64,000 bases of DNA from Lacrimispora sphenoides (GCF_900105215.1 NZ_FOIP01000001.1:3474501-3538500); one strand, 5' to 3'; positions 44,078 to 52,962 are shown, counted from the first letter of the stretch. Program-made: numbers and translations. Notes: generated from the letters alone by a model not told the origin.

Positions 44078-44129
44078 TATAATAGAGGTTGGTTCGTTAG
44101 TTTTAGCTAACCAACCTCTATTTTTATAG
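44078..44129 (+). promoter_or_regulatory. Terminator-like hairpin with TATAAT and a third TTAG-N6-CTAA box
   Basis: TATAAT at 44078-44083 may be a -10 for the transporter pair that follows. An 11-bp stem AGAGGTTGGTT / AACCAACCTCT (44084-44119) followed by ATTTTTAT looks like the terminator of the importer operon. Inside its loop and right arm lies GTTAG-TTTTAG-CTAAC (44096-44111), the same 16-base pattern as the boxes at 37956 and 39082. One element may therefore serve as terminator and operator. Confidence 0.5.
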
Positions 44130-44146
44130 CAAAGGAGTAATGTATC

Positions 44147-45886
44147 ATGGATAAAGAACAAAGTCCTATGTCCAGACTGTTGGAATTTGCTGCTCCATAC
44201 AAGAGTAAATATGTTCTATCAGTCATTTTAGCAATCCTGGGTGTTGCCGCAGGATTCGTACCATTTTATGCTGTTTCTCAAATCGCGCTGCTGCTGATGA
44301 AAGGGGAAACCTCTGTTTCTGCCTATATGGGGTATTGTGCGACAGCCGGTATCGGTTTTCTGGCGAAAGTTTGCTTTTCCAATCTTTCCACTTTTGTTTC
44401 CCATACCGCGACCTTTGAAACTCTGGCCGAAATCCGCCTTAGTCTTGCAGACAAACTCACCAGGGTTCCCATGGGTTATATGATGAATACCCCTTCCGGT
44501 CACCTTAAAAACATTTTGGTAGACCGAGTGGAAGGGATGGAGACGACTCTCGCCCATTTGATTCCTGAACTGACAGCAAATCTTTGTGTTCCCGTTTGTA
44601 TTTTGATTTACCTGCTATTCCTTGACTGGAGAATGGCACTTGCTTCCCTGGTGACATTTCCAATTGGAGTGCTCTGTTATAAAGGAATGGCAAAGGGCTA
44701 TGAGGAAAAATTCCAGGGACTTATGATGCGTGGGCGCAAGATGTCAAATACGGTTGTGGAATACATCGGAGGAATCGAAGTTATTAAAGCCTTCAATCAA
44801 TCCGCAAATTCCTATCAGAAATATTCTGACGCGGTAGAGGACAATGCCGCTTATGCTGTAAACTGGATGAAAAGTGTCCAGCTCTATAAGTCCATGCTCT
44901 TTACAATCTGGCCCAGCGTGTTAGTCAGCATTCTTCCCATCGGCTGTATCCTGTACCGAAACGGAAGTCTCAGCGTTCCGGTTTTTGTCACCTGCATGAT
45001 CTTGTCGCTGGGTATTATTACCCCGGTCCTTAATGCAATGAATTTTACTGACAGCATAGCCCAGATGAAATCTGTAGTAGGAGAAATCTGCTCCGTTCTG
45101 GATGAAAAGGAATTGGAGCGGCCTGAAAGGCCTGCCATGATTCATTCATCAGATATCTCAATGGATAATGTCAGTTTTACCTATGAGGAAGGAACCTCTC
45201 TTCTTAAGGAGATAAACTTATCTATTCCGGAAAAGACCATCACTGCATTTGTCGGCCCAAGCGGAGGAGGAAAGTCTACCATTACGAAACTAATCGCCGG
45301 TTTTTGGGATGTGACATCCGGGGCAGTCAGGATTGACGGCATCGACATCCGCAAAATACCTTTGGAGCAGTTAATGGATCAGATTGCCTATATTTCCCAG
45401 GACAATTATCTGTTTGATGAAACGGTTCTTGAAAATATCCGAATGGGCAAACCTTCAGCAACCGATGAAGAGGTGTATCAGGCGACAAAGGATTGCGGCT
45501 GTTATGAGTTTATCCTGAAGCTGGAAAAGGGCTTCCAGACTGTTGTGGGAAGTTCCGGAGGCCATCTTTCCGGCGGTGAGCGCCAGCGAATTGCCATTGC
45601 CAGGGCTGTCTTAAAAAATGCCCCTATCGTCATACTGGACGAGGCTACCGCCTACATTGATGCAGAGAATGAAGCGCTGATCCAGGAGGCTATGGCAAAG
45701 GTCATTGCCGGGAAAACGGTTCTTATGATAGCGCACCGGTTATCGACAATCACCGATGCGGACAAAATTGTAGTGGTAAAGAATGGACACATTGAAGCGG
45801 AAGGCACTCATGAAGAACTGCTTGCATCCTGTGCCTTGTATCAGAACATGTGGAGAGCACATTTAGATACCAAGGATGCCGCATAA
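44147..45886 (+). CDS. Fused ABC transporter permease/ATPase 1 (YbtP/IrtA-like half-transporter)
   Basis: A 579-residue half-transporter: six-helix membrane domain (residues about 15-310) and ATPase domain with Walker A GPSGGGKST, Q-loop YISQDNYLFDETV, signature LSGGERQRIAIARA, Walker B VILDEATAYIDAE and switch MIAHRLSTI. The fold is that of exporters, but heterodimers in siderophore regulons (YbtPQ, IrtAB) import iron-siderophores. Its partner follows 13 bases later. The adjacency to an AraC regulator, a metal-type importer and a DtxR-family regulator supports a role in metal handling; export of a peptide or drug is the alternative. AAAGGAG supports the start. Confidence 0.88.
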   Translation: MDKEQSPMSRLLEFAAPYKSKYVLSVILAILGVAAGFVPFYAVSQIALLLMKGETSVSAYMGYCATAGIGFLAKVCFSNLSTFVSHTATFETLAEIRLSLADKLTRVPMGYMMNTPSGHLKNILVDRVEGMETTLAHLIPELTANLCVPVCILIYLLFLDWRMALASLVTFPIGVLCYKGMAKGYEEKFQGLMMRGRKMSNTVVEYIGGIEVIKAFNQSANSYQKYSDAVEDNAAYAVNWMKSVQLYKSMLFTIWPSVLVSILPIGCILYRNGSLSVPVFVTCMILSLGIITPVLNAMNFTDSIAQMKSVVGEICSVLDEKELERPERPAMIHSSDISMDNVSFTYEEGTSLLKEINLSIPEKTITAFVGPSGGGKSTITKLIAGFWDVTSGAVRIDGIDIRKIPLEQLMDQIAYISQDNYLFDETVLENIRMGKPSATDEEVYQATKDCGCYEFILKLEKGFQTVVGSSGGHLSGGERQRIAIARAVLKNAPIVILDEATAYIDAENEALIQEAMAKVIAGKTVLMIAHRLSTITDADKIVVVKNGHIEAEGTHEELLASCALYQNMWRAHLDTKDAA

Positions 45887-45899
45887 GGAGGTGTAAAAA

Positions 45900-47630
45900 A
45901 TGGTAAGTACTTTAAGAAAAATATATGGTTTTTCCGGCAGAATGCAGGGGACCATGAAAACAGCAATCCTGTTTTCTGTGCTTCATTCCATCTTTGATAT
46001 GATGACTTTTGCAGCCCTTGCCCTGGTTTTTTCCGGCATAATCGATGGATTTGAGACAGCTGCTATCTGGCAGATATTCGGCATTGCTTTTGCCGGCATG
46101 ATTCTAAAAATCTGCTGCAGCTATATGACTGATTTTAATAAAGTAAAGATCGGCTACTTTATGTGTGCGGAAAAACGCATTCACATTGGGGACCGCATGA
46201 AATATATGCCTATGGGCTATTTCAGCGACCATAATCTCGGCAGCCTCACCTCTGCAGTTACCACGACGATGGGAGATATTGAAAACAACGCCTCCATGGT
46301 ACTGACAAACATTCTGGGAGGTTATATTCACGCTGCGGTCATCACACTCGTTATGCTCTGTATTGACTGGCGGATTGGACTGACGATTTTCTGCGGCATC
46401 CTGTTATTCACTTATTGTATCAGCAGCCTGCAAAAGAAATCGGAAAAGGTTTCACCGGAACGGCAGTCTGCACAGGAAGCTCTTGTTTCCAATGTGCTGG
46501 AATATGTACAGGGAATGCTCATCGTAAAATCCTTTAACCTGGGGCGTGACTCCAACAGCAAGATAAAGCATGCAATTGTGGAGAGTAAAAATAAAAATCT
46601 GAAGCTGGAGCATTTATTCATTCCCTATACGGTTCTTCAGCAGATCATCCTTTATGGAACCAGCGTCATAGTGATTGTGGAGGCTTTGCTTTTCTACCTG
46701 AATGGATCCATGAACCTTCCGATGTGCCTGCTAATGGCAGTGGCCTCTTTTATGCTTTTCGGGCAGCTTCAGTCGGCCGGCAATACCTCTTCCCTGCTTC
46801 GCCTTTTGGATGCATCCATGGATAAGGTAGAGGAAATTAATAAAACCCCTGTGATGGATGAACAGGGAAAACCCCAAAAGCCCGTTAACTTTGATATTGC
46901 CTTTGAGGATGTATCGTTCTCTTATGGAGATCATAAGATCCTGGATCATGTGAACCTGCTGATTCCTCAAAAGAAAACAACAGCCATCGTGGGGCCCTCC
47001 GGATCAGGCAAAAGCACCCTCTGTAATCTGATTGCCCGTTTTTGGGATGTGGACAGCGGACGAATTACAATTGGCGGTATTGATGTCAGGGACTACACCT
47101 TGGACAGTCTGTTGACGAATATCAGCGAGGTATTCCAAAAAGTATATCTGTTTGCCGATACCATAGAGAATAACATGAAGTTCGGAAGGCCGGATGTTTC
47201 TCATAAGGAAGTGGTACTTGCCGCAAAAAAGGCTTGCTGCCATGATTTCATTATGAGCCTGCCAAACGGATACAAAACCGTGATTGGAGAAGGCGGTGCT
47301 ACACTGTCAGGCGGGGAAAAGCAGCGGATCTCCATTGCACGCGCCATTTTAAAAGATGCTCCCATCATCATTTTGGATGAGGCCACTTCCAGTGTTGATC
47401 CGGAGAATGAGAGTCTGCTGATGAATGCAATTGCAGAATTGACGAAAAACAAAACGGTTATTATGATTGCTCACCGCTTAAAGACAGTTCAGAGAGCTGA
47501 CCAGATCCTTGTTTTAGCCAATGGGCATATTGTGCAGAAAGGGGCTCATGAAGAACTGGTGAATCAGAACGGTATCTATTCTGATTTCATTGGTATACGG
47601 AAAAAGGCAATCGGCTGGAAATTAAAATAA
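45900..47630 (+). CDS. Fused ABC transporter permease/ATPase 2 (YbtQ/IrtB-like half-transporter)
   Basis: A 576-residue half-transporter paired with the preceding one. Walker A GPSGSGKST, Q-loop VFQKVYLFADTIENNM, signature LSGGEKQRISIARA, Walker B IILDEATSSVDPE and switch MIAHRLKTV are all intact, so both ATP sites of the heterodimer appear functional. The N-terminal half has six membrane helices. It starts behind AAGGAGG and is followed 16 bases later by the DtxR-family gene, so regulator and transporter are coexpressed. Confidence 0.88.
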   Translation: MVSTLRKIYGFSGRMQGTMKTAILFSVLHSIFDMMTFAALALVFSGIIDGFETAAIWQIFGIAFAGMILKICCSYMTDFNKVKIGYFMCAEKRIHIGDRMKYMPMGYFSDHNLGSLTSAVTTTMGDIENNASMVLTNILGGYIHAAVITLVMLCIDWRIGLTIFCGILLFTYCISSLQKKSEKVSPERQSAQEALVSNVLEYVQGMLIVKSFNLGRDSNSKIKHAIVESKNKNLKLEHLFIPYTVLQQIILYGTSVIVIVEALLFYLNGSMNLPMCLLMAVASFMLFGQLQSAGNTSSLLRLLDASMDKVEEINKTPVMDEQGKPQKPVNFDIAFEDVSFSYGDHKILDHVNLLIPQKKTTAIVGPSGSGKSTLCNLIARFWDVDSGRITIGGIDVRDYTLDSLLTNISEVFQKVYLFADTIENNMKFGRPDVSHKEVVLAAKKACCHDFIMSLPNGYKTVIGEGGATLSGGEKQRISIARAILKDAPIIILDEATSSVDPENESLLMNAIAELTKNKTVIMIAHRLKTVQRADQILVLANGHIVQKGAHEELVNQNGIYSDFIGIRKKAIGWKLK

Positions 47631-47646
47631 GCCAGGAGGAGAAAAT

Positions 47647-48039
47647 ATGCTGCTTTATGCATCAGGTGAGGACTATCTGGAGGCAATTCTTGTGTTAAAG
47701 AAGCAAACCGGCGCGGTACGCTCCGTCGATCTTGCCCGATACATGGGATATTCAAAGCCCAGCATCAGTCACGCTGTTGCCATGCTGAAAAAAGGAGGTT
47801 TTCTGGATACCGACGAGGACGGGTGCCTTCTTTTGACTGACTCAGGGCAGGAGATTGCAGAAAAGATTTATGAACGTCATTGCTTTTTTAAAAATCAGCT
47901 TGTATCAGCTGGAATAGACCCTCAAATCGCAGATAAAGAGGCCTGCCAAATGGAACATATCATTAGCGATGAAACTTTTCAAAAAATCAAAAAGCATTTA
48001 TGCCAAAGAAATAAAGAGGATAGCCATCACCAGGCGTAA
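47647..48039 (+). CDS. DtxR/MntR family metal-dependent regulator
   Basis: A 130-residue metalloregulator: N-terminal winged helix (RSVDLARYMGYSKPSISHAVAMLKKGGF) and a dimerisation/metal domain, without the SH3-like C-terminal domain. Likely metal ligands are Asp9 and Glu12 (as in MntR), His78, and Cys100-x-x-Glu103-His104 in EACQMEHIISDE. The Cys matches Cys102 of DtxR/IdeR, where MntR has Glu, so the site is a mixture and Fe(II) or Mn(II) is possible. It ends the transporter operon behind AGGAGGAG and is a natural candidate for binding the TTAG-N6-CTAA boxes at 37956, 39078 and 44096, including its own operon. Confidence 0.9.
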   Translation: MLLYASGEDYLEAILVLKKQTGAVRSVDLARYMGYSKPSISHAVAMLKKGGFLDTDEDGCLLLTDSGQEIAEKIYERHCFFKNQLVSAGIDPQIADKEACQMEHIISDETFQKIKKHLCQRNKEDSHHQA

Positions 48040-48090
48040 AGCTGAGAATTTAAGATGTTTATCTGCGATGCGGATCAATGTACAAGACAT

Positions 48091-48127
48091 AAAGAGCCTG
48101 TCCCATTTATAAAAGGACAGGCTCTTT
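48091..48127. terminator. Bidirectional terminator between the DtxR and MerR genes
   Basis: AAAGAGCCTGTCC / GGACAGGCTCTTT is a perfect 13-bp stem with an 11-base loop between convergent genes, with T-rich 3' flank on the plus strand and ATGTCTTG on the other. Confidence 0.85.
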
Positions 48128-48138
48128 ACATAAACATG

Positions 48139-48537
48139 TTAGGTTTCTGAATTTTGATGGGATGCGTCATGGTTGTACTCATGATACTGCTTTGTATAAT
48201 GGTTGATTTTATGAGATACTTTTTCAAGATGCTTATTCATTTCCTGAATCTGAGCTTCCACATTCTTCTTATGTTCGATCAATATATCGCACCGCTGTTT
48301 GAGTGTCTCTCTGCCTTCTGCACTTAATTCCACAAATTCCTTGATTTGTTTTAAGGACATGCCTGTGTTCTTGAGACAGCAGATCAATCCCAGCCATTCT
48401 AAATCATCTTCAGTATAACTTCGGATGCCGCTTGTGCTTCTGTTGATATTGAACAAAAGACCTTCTTTTTCATAGTAACGCAGTACGTGTGCGCTTAGGT
48501 TTGTACGTTCCGATACCTGTTTGATTGTATAACCCAT
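48139..48537 (-). CDS. MerR family transcriptional regulator (AdhR-like)
   Basis: A 132-residue MerR regulator: HTH with YTIKQVSERTNLSAHVLRYYEKEGLL, wing RSYTEDDLEWLGLICCLKNTGMSL, and a coiled coil (about 80-115) that ends in a His-rich tail. It resembles the aldehyde-responsive AdhR/NmlR group; two adjacent Cys are in LICCLKN, of which one could sense electrophiles. It is divergent from an aldo-keto reductase gene whose promoter has the 19-bp spacer that MerR proteins untwist. AGGGGAGG supports the start. Confidence 0.9.
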   Translation of the reverse strand: MGYTIKQVSERTNLSAHVLRYYEKEGLLFNINRSTSGIRSYTEDDLEWLGLICCLKNTGMSLKQIKEFVELSAEGRETLKQRCDILIEHKKNVEAQIQEMNKHLEKVSHKINHYTKQYHEYNHDASHQNSET

Positions 48538-48676
48538 ATAGATTTCCTCCCCTTATAATGGAATTATAGTTGTTATTCAAAAAATATAAACATCAGAGAT
48601 AATTCCTGAAAAAATAGCCCCAAATTTCTGCTTTTTGTGGTTAAACCTTTCATTTTAATAATTTTTCAATTTGTTA

Positions 48677-48707
48677 TTGACTTAGAGTTAAGATTAAGGT
48701 TTATGAT
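48677..48707 (+). promoter_or_regulatory. MerR-type promoter of the aldo-keto reductase operon
   Basis: TTGACT (48677-48682) and TATGAT (48702-48707) are 19 bases apart, and the spacer contains the dyad CTTA-N10-TAAG (CTTAGAGTTAAGATTAAG), similar to the CTTAAAG-N4-CTTTAAG site reported for Bacillus AdhR. It lies between the divergent MerR and aldo-keto reductase genes. It also shows that coding must begin downstream, at GTG 48763. Confidence 0.75.
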
Positions 48708-48762
48708 ACCAATATACAATCAAAATAACAGTTTGTCAAATTGCAGATTGGGGGAAAATATA

Positions 48763-49614
48763 GTGAAAACATTAACAGATTGTTATGAACTTTCAGGCGG
48801 TGTGAAAATCCCATGTATTGGCTTCGGCACATGGCAGGCACAAAATGGAGATATGGCCGTCACATCGGTGAAAGAAGCTTTAAAATGTGGTTATCGTCAT
48901 ATTGATACCGCCGCAGGTTATGGGAATGAGGAAAGCGTAGGCATAGCTGTAAAGGAAAGTGGTATTGCCCGCGAGGATATTTTTATTACCAGCAAACTTC
49001 AAAATGATATGCATGGATATGAAAATACCATGGAAGCCTTTAAAAAGACGATGAAAAATCTTGAAATGGATTATCTGGATCTTTACCTGATTCACTGGCC
49101 TAATCCAATCAAGTACCGTGATCAGTGGCAGGAAGCCAATGCCGGCACCTGGAAAGCTTTTGAAGAGCTTCACAAAGCCGGACTCATTCGCGCGATAGGA
49201 GTCAGCAATTTCCAACCTCATCATTTTGATGCGCTTATGCAGACGGCGGCAGTTCAGCCAATGGTCAATCAGATCCGGCTTTGTCCCGGCGATACACAGG
49301 ATAACGTGGTAGATTATTGCAGAAAGCATTCGATTCTTCTGGAGGCATACAGCCCCCTTGGCGTAGGAAAGATTTTTGAAGTTCCGCAGATGCAGTCACT
49401 GGCACAAAAGTACGGAAAGTCCATTGCCCAGATTTGCGTGCGGTGGAGTCTGGAACGCGGATATCTGCCGCTGCCAAAATCCATCACGCCCGAACGTATC
49501 CGGGAAAATGCTGATGTATTTGATTTCCAGCTTTCCCCTGAGGATGTGCAGGCAATTGCCGACTTAAAAGGCTGCTGTGGATATTCTGCAGATCCTGATA
49601 CAATCACATGGTAA
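48763..49614 (+). CDS. Aldo-keto reductase 1
   Basis: A 283-residue NAD(P)H-dependent aldehyde/ketone reductase of the 2,5-diketo-gluconate reductase group. Catalytic residues sit in the usual places: GYRHIDTAAGYGNEESVG (Asp, Tyr), FITSKL (Lys) and LYLIHWPNP (His); the cofactor region is LPKSITPERIRENADVFDF. The start GTG 48763 has GGGGG eight bases upstream; the open frame extends further but begins upstream of the promoter. First gene of a three-gene aldehyde detoxification operon. Confidence 0.92.
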   Translation: MKTLTDCYELSGGVKIPCIGFGTWQAQNGDMAVTSVKEALKCGYRHIDTAAGYGNEESVGIAVKESGIAREDIFITSKLQNDMHGYENTMEAFKKTMKNLEMDYLDLYLIHWPNPIKYRDQWQEANAGTWKAFEELHKAGLIRAIGVSNFQPHHFDALMQTAAVQPMVNQIRLCPGDTQDNVVDYCRKHSILLEAYSPLGVGKIFEVPQMQSLAQKYGKSIAQICVRWSLERGYLPLPKSITPERIRENADVFDFQLSPEDVQAIADLKGCCGYSADPDTITW

Positions 49615-49665
49615 AACAGACAAATAAACAAACCAAAAAATAAACCAAAAGAAAGGGTAAAAATA

Positions 49666-50844
49666 ATGCTTAACTTTGATTTCTATTCACCGGCACGTAT
49701 ACTATTTGGAAAAGACACGGAGAATCAGATTGGTGCTCTTTTAAAACCCCATGCAACCAAGGTTCTGCTGCATTACGGTGGAGGCAGCATTAAAAAGAGC
49801 GGACTATATGACACAGTGATCACTTCACTGAAAGAGAATGGGCTTTCTTATGTGGAACTGGGCGGCGTGGTGCCAAATCCCCGTCTTTCCCTGGTACATG
49901 AAGGAATTGCCTTATGCAAAGAAGAAAAGGTGGATTTAATCCTGGCAGTGGGCGGCGGAAGCGCCATTGATTCTGCCAAGGCCATTGCAATGGGTGTATA
50001 TTATGATGGTGATGTCTGGGAGATTTACGAACAAGGCAAAGCAATTGAAAAGGCGCTGCCCGTAGCCACAATTCTCACCATTCCTGCTGCTGGAAGCGAA
50101 GCAAGCGGTGACACAGTTATCACCAATGAGGAAAAACAGCTCAAATACGGTTATGGCAGCCCCCACCTGCGTCCTTTGCTCAGCGTCATGAATCCGGAAT
50201 TGTTCTACACCCTGCCAAAGAATCAGATCGCAAACGGTGTGGCCGACATGATGAGCCATGTTTTTGAACGTTACTTTACCAACACCACACATACCGATCT
50301 GACGGATGGTTTGTGCGAAACAGTATTAAAGACCATCATAAAGAATGCTCCGCTTGTCCTTGAAAATCCCGGGAACTACGATGCATGGTGCGAGGTAGGT
50401 TTTGGAGGTACAGTTGCCCATAATGGTTTGGTGGGTATGGGACGTGAACAGGACTGGGCCTGCCATGGCATGGAGCATGAACTCAGTGCCATCTACGATG
50501 TGGCGCACGGAGCAGGCCTGGCGGTACTGACTCCTGCATGGATGCAGTATGTATACAAGGACAACGTGAACATGTTCGTGCAGTTTGCGGTTAATGTCAT
50601 GGGTGTGAAGGGCAGTTATCGCGATCCGGATGCAATGATCCAGGAAGCGATTTTACGTTTGCGTGAATTTTTTTACAAGATGGGACTCCCGGCAACTCTT
50701 GAAGAGCTCGGCATCGACGCCAGCCAGCTTGAAATAATGGCTAAAAAAGCGACAGGTGCTGCATTTGGAAATGAGGGGCCCATTGGCGGCTTAAAAAAGC
50801 TGTACTGGCAGGATGTACTTGAGATTTATAAGCTGGCCCAATAA
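49666..50844 (+). CDS. Iron-containing alcohol dehydrogenase (BdhA/YugJ type)
   Basis: A 392-residue group III alcohol dehydrogenase using NAD(P)H and Fe(II). The cofactor motif is GGGSAIDSAKAIA, and the iron ligands lie in MSHVFERYF and the CHGMEHELSAIYDVAHGAGLAV stretch (His residues). It resembles Clostridium NADH-dependent butanol dehydrogenases and Bacillus YugJ/K. It is 51 bases behind the first aldo-keto reductase, so aldehydes generated or met by the cell would be reduced by the encoded enzymes together. The ribosome site is AAAGAAAGGG, not strong. Confidence 0.92.
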   Translation: MLNFDFYSPARILFGKDTENQIGALLKPHATKVLLHYGGGSIKKSGLYDTVITSLKENGLSYVELGGVVPNPRLSLVHEGIALCKEEKVDLILAVGGGSAIDSAKAIAMGVYYDGDVWEIYEQGKAIEKALPVATILTIPAAGSEASGDTVITNEEKQLKYGYGSPHLRPLLSVMNPELFYTLPKNQIANGVADMMSHVFERYFTNTTHTDLTDGLCETVLKTIIKNAPLVLENPGNYDAWCEVGFGGTVAHNGLVGMGREQDWACHGMEHELSAIYDVAHGAGLAVLTPAWMQYVYKDNVNMFVQFAVNVMGVKGSYRDPDAMIQEAILRLREFFYKMGLPATLEELGIDASQLEIMAKKATGAAFGNEGPIGGLKKLYWQDVLEIYKLAQ

Positions 50845-50899
50845 AAATTAGTCTGAAATAAGAGAATACAATTTAATTCAGTTAAGGAGGTACAAGGTC

Positions 50900-51814
50900 A
50901 TGAGAACAGTTAAATTAGGAAATTTGCAGGTACCGGTAATTGCAGTCGGCTGCATGCGCATCAATAAACTGGATAAGTCCGAAGCAGAGCATTTCGTACA
51001 GGAAGCACTGGATTTAGGCACTAACTTTTTTGATCATGCAGATATCTATGGCGGCGGCGTGTGTGAGGAGATATTTGCAGAAGCGGCCCATATGAACGCA
51101 TCTGTTCGTGAAAAGATGTTCCTGCAATCCAAATGCGGGATTCGTCCAGGCATTGCGTTTGATTTTTCTAAAAAACATATTTTAGAAGCAGTAGACGGCA
51201 GCTTAAAAAGACTGAAAACGGATTATCTGGATGCATTGCTGCTCCATCGTCCGGATGCTCTGGTGGAGCCGGAAGAGGTTGCCGAGGCATTTGACATCCT
51301 GCAAAGTACAGGTAAGGTACGTAACTTTGGTGTTTCCAATCAAAACCCAATGCAGATACAGCTGCTTAAGAAGTTTGTTAAACAGCCGATTATTGCGAAT
51401 CAGCTACAGTTAAGCATTACAAACGCCAACATGATCTCCCAGGGGATTCATGTCAATATGCTTGATGATCAGGCCGTGAACCGGGATGGCAGCGTAATCG
51501 ATTTCTGCCGCTTAAATGACATCACCATTCAGCCATGGTCTCCGTTCCAGTACGGATTTTTTGAGGGTGTATTCCTTGGCAATGAAAAGTTTCCAAAGCT
51601 CAATGCCAAGATTGATGAAATTTCTGCTAAATATGAGGTCAGCAACACGACCATCGCCATGGCATGGCTGCTTCGCCATCCGGCCCATATGCAGCCTGTG
51701 ACCGGGACCATGAATGTGGAGCGATTGAAGGATTGTGTCAAAGCCGCCGATATTAAGCTGACCAGAGAGGAATGGTACGAGATTTACATTAGTGCAGGGA
51801 ACATTTTACCGTAA
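50900..51814 (+). CDS. Aldo-keto reductase 2 (YdhF-like)
   Basis: A 304-residue aldo-keto reductase of a different subgroup from the first (YdhF/COG4989). Catalytic Asp/Tyr in FFDHADIYGGGVCEEI, Lys in FLQSKCG and His in DALLLHRPDAL; C-terminal cofactor contact MQPVTGTMNVERLKD. AAGGAGG supports the start, and it follows the alcohol dehydrogenase by 55 bases in the same operon. Confidence 0.92.
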   Translation: MRTVKLGNLQVPVIAVGCMRINKLDKSEAEHFVQEALDLGTNFFDHADIYGGGVCEEIFAEAAHMNASVREKMFLQSKCGIRPGIAFDFSKKHILEAVDGSLKRLKTDYLDALLLHRPDALVEPEEVAEAFDILQSTGKVRNFGVSNQNPMQIQLLKKFVKQPIIANQLQLSITNANMISQGIHVNMLDDQAVNRDGSVIDFCRLNDITIQPWSPFQYGFFEGVFLGNEKFPKLNAKIDEISAKYEVSNTTIAMAWLLRHPAHMQPVTGTMNVERLKDCVKAADIKLTREEWYEIYISAGNILP

Positions 51815-51864
51815 GCAAAAAGATGTAAATATAAGCGGTTATCTTCGAACCGCCATTCATAAAC

Positions 51865-51901
51865 CACCCTGCCGAATTACAGTTTTTTATTCGGCAGGGT
51901 G
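51865..51901 (+). terminator. Terminator after aldo-keto reductase 2
   Basis: A perfect 13-bp stem CACCCTGCCGAAT / ATTCGGCAGGGTG with a T-rich 11-base loop lies between convergent genes. There is no T-run after the 3' arm. Confidence 0.65.
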
Positions 51902-51923
51902 CAATGATGAGCTACTATTCCAT

Positions 51924-52754
51924 TTATTTTTCCAGCAGTATAGAAATTGTTGTGTTATCTGCACGATAAGTGCTGCCTGCAACATCTCCAAACACTTCGC
52001 ATATTCTAAAACCCACATCAGTTGCTTCTTTCATCAACATTTCTCTTGTAAAACAGGTATTCCATAAATAGTAAGAGATAGCCCCTGTATCGTGAACAAT
52101 AGAAGTTTGTTCTAGCGTTACATTCTCAGGATACCGATAGCAACCGTTAAATGCAATATAGTTCTCTTTACGCCAAAATCCCCCATCCTGACAAATCTCC
52201 CATGTTTGTTTCTCTTCAAAATCGTTATATTTAGCCATTGAAAAAACATCCAATAAGAACCTTCCCCCAGGTTTTAGATGACGATATACCGTGGTCATTA
52301 CTGTTAACCTGTCTTCAGTTGAAAGAGCACCGTAGTCACAATAGATCATTGTTGAAAAATCATAGTTACGATTCAAATCCATGGTTAAATAATTCTGATA
52401 TAAGTAATGAATATCTAAATTACTTTTTTTCGCAGATTCTATTGCATAATTTATAGATCGTTTGGAAAAATCAATTCCTGTCACCTGATAGCCCATTTGT
52501 GCAAATTTTTCCGCATATATTCCTGGCCCGCAGCCAATGTCAAGAAGCTGCCTGCACTTTGACGGTGGTGCAATCTCTTTTATCCAAATAGCAGATTTAT
52601 CAATGAACGCTAACTTTCTGCTGGCACCTTCAAAGCCAGGATCCAGATGGGCTTTGAGCATTTGCTTGGATATATGCTCATCATCCCAAAATGGAACGGT
52701 TGTTTTCGTGTACAGAGGCGGTTTTTCTAAAAATGGAATTAAACTTTTAAGCAT
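51924..52754 (-). CDS. Class I SAM-dependent methyltransferase
   Basis: A 276-residue methyltransferase. The SAM-binding motif I is LLDIGCGPGIYAEKFAQMG with the acidic end of strand 2 in VTGIDFSKRSINYA; motif post-I is CDYGALS and the PGG turn is HLKPGGRFLLDVF. The substrate is not predictable. ATG 52754 is preceded by GAAAGGAG at nine bases. Upstream lies a long leader with a terminator-like hairpin, so expression may be controlled by attenuation (see 52779-53040). Confidence 0.85.
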   Translation of the reverse strand: MLKSLIPFLEKPPLYTKTTVPFWDDEHISKQMLKAHLDPGFEGASRKLAFIDKSAIWIKEIAPPSKCRQLLDIGCGPGIYAEKFAQMGYQVTGIDFSKRSINYAIESAKKSNLDIHYLYQNYLTMDLNRNYDFSTMIYCDYGALSTEDRLTVMTTVYRHLKPGGRFLLDVFSMAKYNDFEEKQTWEICQDGGFWRKENYIAFNGCYRYPENVTLEQTSIVHDTGAISYYLWNTCFTREMLMKEATDVGFRICEVFGDVAGSTYRADNTTISILLEK

Positions 52755-52778
52755 TATGTTTTCTCCTTTCAAAATGAA

Positions 52779-52810
52779 CAAAAGAAAAAGCCGTAGATTT
52801 TACTCTACGA
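52779..52810 (-). terminator. Terminator-like hairpin in the methyltransferase leader (attenuator candidate)
   Basis: On the minus strand CGTAGA-GTAAAA-TCTACG (52792-52809) is followed by GGCTTTTTCTTTTG, and then 20 bases later by the ribosome site of the methyltransferase. A terminator before the only gene of the unit is a mark of attenuation. Confidence 0.55.
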
Positions 52811-52962
52811 CTAATCTTCCTAAGAAAAAAAGAAGTTAAGAGTAAAATAAAATCAAACATCAGGCACAAAAACAAAACTGTGTAAACAGCTTGTTTTTAA
52901 ACCTATTGAATTGATTTTATCTGCTCTTTTCCAGTGATATCCATGCCACCGATTATGTGGCA

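Noticed and set aside
43592..44161. Open frame of 189 codons antisense to the binding-protein gene
   Set aside because: The plus strand encodes a complete lipoprotein with lipobox and family motifs; the antisense frame lacks a ribosome site and recognisable sequence.
48637..48762. N-terminal extension of aldo-keto reductase 1
   Set aside because: The extension would begin upstream of the MerR-type promoter and has no homology to the family; GTG 48763 has a ribosome site.
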